From Paracoccus binzhouensis (GTDB lineage Bacteria; Pseudomonadota; Alphaproteobacteria; Rhodobacterales; Rhodobacteraceae), in contig NZ_JAEHFP010000001.1 of NCBI RefSeq assembly GCF_016446475.1, positions 148,361-212,360 of the forward strand: a stretch of DNA of 64,000 nucleotides, read 5' to 3'. Each line of letters starts with the position of its first letter. Within the stretch, counting starts at the first letter, position 1. The translations under genes and the position numbers were made by a program. Shown one piece after another: positions 61,936 to 64,000 of this stretch. The notes under the pieces were generated by a model. The model was not told the DNA's origin. It did no database searches and saw nothing but the letters and a program-made list of their open reading frames with translations.

Positions 61936-62041
61936 TCTGCGACCTCCGTCTTAGGCAAAGTGAAATTTTATTTCTTGACTGGAAACGGCACTCTGCCTTC
62001 TCTTGTCGCATTCCCCCCACATGTCGCAGGAGCATCCCGCA

Positions 62042-63016
62042 ATGAGCTTTCATCCCATCGAACAAGCCCCCGCACGGCTGAACCGCAGCGAACTTGCCGT
62101 GCCCGGCAGCCAGCCGCAAATGTTTCAAAAGGCGGCGGATTCCGAGGTCGACGTGATCTTCCTCGACCTCGAGGACGCGGTCGCGCCTGACGAGAAGCCG
62201 CAGGCCCGCAAGAACATCATCAAGGCCCTGAACGAGATCGACTGGGGCAAGAAGACCATGTCGATCCGAATCAACGGACTCGACACGCATTACATGTATC
62301 GCGACGTGGTGGACGTGGTCGAACAGGCAGGCGAGCGGCTGGACCTGATCATGATTCCCAAGGTCGGCACCGCCGCCGACGTCTATGCCGTGGACATGCT
62401 GGTGACGCAGATCGAGGACGCCGAGGGCCTGAAGAAGCGCATCGGCTTCGAGCACATCATCGAGACCGCGCTGGGAATGCAGAACATCAGCGAGATCGCC
62501 GCCGCCTCGAAGCGCAATGAAAGCCTGCATTTCGGCGTGGCCGACTATGCCGCCTCGACGCGCGCGCGCACCACGGTGATCGGCGGCGTGAACGAGCATT
62601 ATTCGGTGCTGACCGACAAGCTGGACGACGGCTCGCGCCAGGTCCATTGGGGCGACATGTGGCATTACGCGCTGTCGCGCATGGTGGTCGCGGCGCGGGC
62701 CAATGGCTTGCGCCCGATCGACGGCCCCTTCGGCGATTTCTCGGACCCCGAGGGCTACAAGGCTGCCGCCTATCGCGCCGCGGTGCTGGGCTGCGAGGGG
62801 AAATGGGCCATCCATCCCAGCCAGATCGCGCTGGCCAACGAGGTGATGAGCCCCTCGGCCGCCGAGGTCGAGCGCGCGCAGAAGATCCTCGACGCCATGG
62901 CCAGGGCCGAGGCCGAAGGCAAGGGCGCCGTCTCGCTGGACGGGCGGCTGATCGACTATGCCTCGATCCGCCAGGCCGAGGTGCTGGTCCAGAAAGCCCG
63001 CCAGATCGCGGCATGA
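62042..63016 (+). CDS. mclA: L-malyl-CoA lyase
   Basis: A 324-residue CitE/HpcH-family lyase splitting malyl-CoA into acetyl-CoA and glyoxylate, the last step of the cycle; related enzymes also act on beta-methylmalyl-CoA. Motifs: FLDLEDAVAPDEKPQARKN with the metal-site acid, MSIRINGLDTHYMYRDV, IMIPKVGTAADVYAVD, HFGVADYAAST and GKWAIHPSQIALANEV. The ATG at 62042 follows AGGAG and matches the family N-terminus; thirteen earlier in-frame codons have no site. The stop overlaps the gck start. Confidence 0.92.
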   Translation: MSFHPIEQAPARLNRSELAVPGSQPQMFQKAADSEVDVIFLDLEDAVAPDEKPQARKNIIKALNEIDWGKKTMSIRINGLDTHYMYRDVVDVVEQAGERLDLIMIPKVGTAADVYAVDMLVTQIEDAEGLKKRIGFEHIIETALGMQNISEIAAASKRNESLHFGVADYAASTRARTTVIGGVNEHYSVLTDKLDDGSRQVHWGDMWHYALSRMVVAARANGLRPIDGPFGDFSDPEGYKAAAYRAAVLGCEGKWAIHPSQIALANEVMSPSAAEVERAQKILDAMARAEAEGKGAVSLDGRLIDYASIRQAEVLVQKARQIAA

Positions 63017-64000
63017 CGGAAAGGATTGCCGAGATGCGGGCCCTGGCGCGGAAGCTCTATGACGCGGCCGTGCGCGCGGCCGACCCTGCCCTGGCCGTGC
63101 GCCGGCATTTCCAGAGCCATCCCCCAGCCGCGCCTGCGGCGGGGGGACAGACCATATTGATCGCCATCGGCAAGGCCGCGCCCGCCATGCTGGCCGAGGC
63201 CATGGCCCATGTCCGGGGCCCGGTGACGGCGCTGGCGGTGACGCATTACGGCAATGGCCGCGAGATCCCCGGCGCGCGCGTGCTGACCGCCAGTCACCCC
63301 GAGCCCGACGAAGCCGGGCTGCAGGCCGGCCGGGAGATCGTCGCGCTCCTGGACCGGGCCGGGCCGCAGGACCGGGTGATCGCCCTGATCTCGGGCGGCG
63401 GCTCGGCGCTGGTTCCGGCGCCGCGGCCGCCGCTGACCCTGGCCGACAAGCAGCAGGTGAACCGGCTGCTGCTGGCCAGCGGGCTGGAGATCGGCCAGGT
63501 CAACCTGATCCGCCAGCAGCTTTCCGACCTGAAGGGCGGCGGCTTCCTGCGCCATGCCGCCCCTGCCCCAGTGACGGCGCTGATCCTCTCGGACGTCATC
63601 GGGAACGACCTGGGCGCCATCGCCAGCGGCCCGACGGTGGCGCCGCTCGGCACCCGCCGCGAGGCGCTGGATCTGCTGGCCGGGCGGGGCCTGCTCGAGA
63701 AATTGCCCGCCAAGGTGCGCGAACTGCTGGAAAGCGATGCGGCCCCCACCGCCTTGCCCGAGGCCGAAAACCACCTCATCGGCAGCAACGAGATCTCGCT
63801 TGACGCGATGCACGCCGCGGTGCCCGAGGGCTGGTCGGCCCGCATCGTCAGCGACCGGCTGACCGGCGACGTGGCCGAGGCCGCCGCCCGCATTGCGGCT
63901 GCGGCGGCCGGCAGCCGGCGCGACCGGCCCGAGGCGCTGATCTTCGGCGGCGAGACCACGGTGGCGCTGCGCGGCACCGGCAAGGGCGGGCGCAACCAGG
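63013..64000 (+). CDS. Glycerate 2-kinase (MOFRL/TtuD type), partial
   Basis: At least 329 residues before the window ends; the family is about 420-450. Motifs: LIAIGKAAPAMLAEAM, LISGGGSALVPAP, QQLSDLKGGGF, ILSDVIGNDLGAIASGPTV and FGGETTVALRGTGKGGRNQ at the right edge, all diagnostic of Gck/TtuD kinases. It phosphorylates glycerate made by HprA to 2-phosphoglycerate, which enolase turns into PEP for Ppc. ATGA overlap with mclA indicates coupled translation. The missing C-terminus prevents full checking. Confidence 0.93.
   Translation, partial: MTERIAEMRALARKLYDAAVRAADPALAVRRHFQSHPPAAPAAGGQTILIAIGKAAPAMLAEAMAHVRGPVTALAVTHYGNGREIPGARVLTASHPEPDEAGLQAGREIVALLDRAGPQDRVIALISGGGSALVPAPRPPLTLADKQQVNRLLLASGLEIGQVNLIRQQLSDLKGGGFLRHAAPAPVTALILSDVIGNDLGAIASGPTVAPLGTRREALDLLAGRGLLEKLPAKVRELLESDAAPTALPEAENHLIGSNEISLDAMHAAVPEGWSARIVSDRLTGDVAEAAARIAAAAAGSRRDRPEALIFGGETTVALRGTGKGGRNQ

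Overview
The window is GC-rich, densely packed and entirely chromosomal in character. Gene content and protein style (a nasTSABGHC assimilatory nitrate cluster, FNR-type boxes, small Rhodobacterales-specific secreted proteins, a YcnI-PCuAC/SCO copper set) point to an alphaproteobacterium of the Rhodobacteraceae, most likely a Paracoccus. It carries a nearly complete serine cycle, so a methylotrophic Paracoccus that assimilates C1 units by that route is more likely than a strain that depends only on the Calvin cycle. This placement is inference from gene content; no search was run.

Layout. 1-880: end of a pyridoxal kinase and a MOSC protein on the minus strand, the latter carrying an in-frame palindromic insert. 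1109-10600: nasT-nasS-nasA-nasB-nasG-nasH-nasC, for nitrate sensing, uptake and reduction to ammonium. The nasA leader holds two hexaloop hairpins of the kind ANTAR antiterminators bind. 10602-16809: a PHO-box-controlled alkaline phosphatase, then a metal-related set (small CPFC protein, LolD-like ATPase, FtsX-like permease with a histidine-rich loop, DUF2946-like protein, YcnI-PCuAC fusion, SCO). 16817-23336: a trehalose-type sugar ABC transporter with ThuA/ThuB (thuEFGKAB), bounded by strong hairpins. 23448-29681: pabB, a pabC-like lyase, a frameshifted IclR regulator and nadABC.

29818-42803: a seven-gene glycogen operon (glgP-B-C-A-X, malQ, pgm) covering synthesis, phosphorolysis, debranching and entry into glycolysis. 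42834-52791: mixed housekeeping and small genes: a carboxymuconolactone-decarboxylase-like protein behind a perfect FNR box, orphan phnM, a broken secreted protein with a perfect hairpin at its frameshift, a sirtuin, a CopZ-like chaperone, an EamA exporter, lepA, two entericidin-like lipoproteins flanking a DksA-like zinc-finger protein, and an 800-base stretch with no gene I can support.

52792-64000: the serine cycle. A six-gene minus-strand operon sgaA-mtkA-mtkB-hprA-ppc-glyA diverges from a NarL-type regulator, mclA and glycerate kinase, which runs off the window. Together they convert glycine plus a C1 unit to serine, hydroxypyruvate, glycerate, phosphoglycerate, (PEP) oxaloacetate, (malate) malyl-CoA, and back to glyoxylate plus acetyl-CoA. 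Enolase and malate dehydrogenase must lie elsewhere.

Points most worth checking: the NasT leader hairpins, the NarL-type regulator with an atypical receiver inside the serine-cycle island, the histidine-rich FtsX-type ABC system next to copper chaperones, the 11-bp repeat array upstream of the dksA-like gene, and two probable recent gene breaks.
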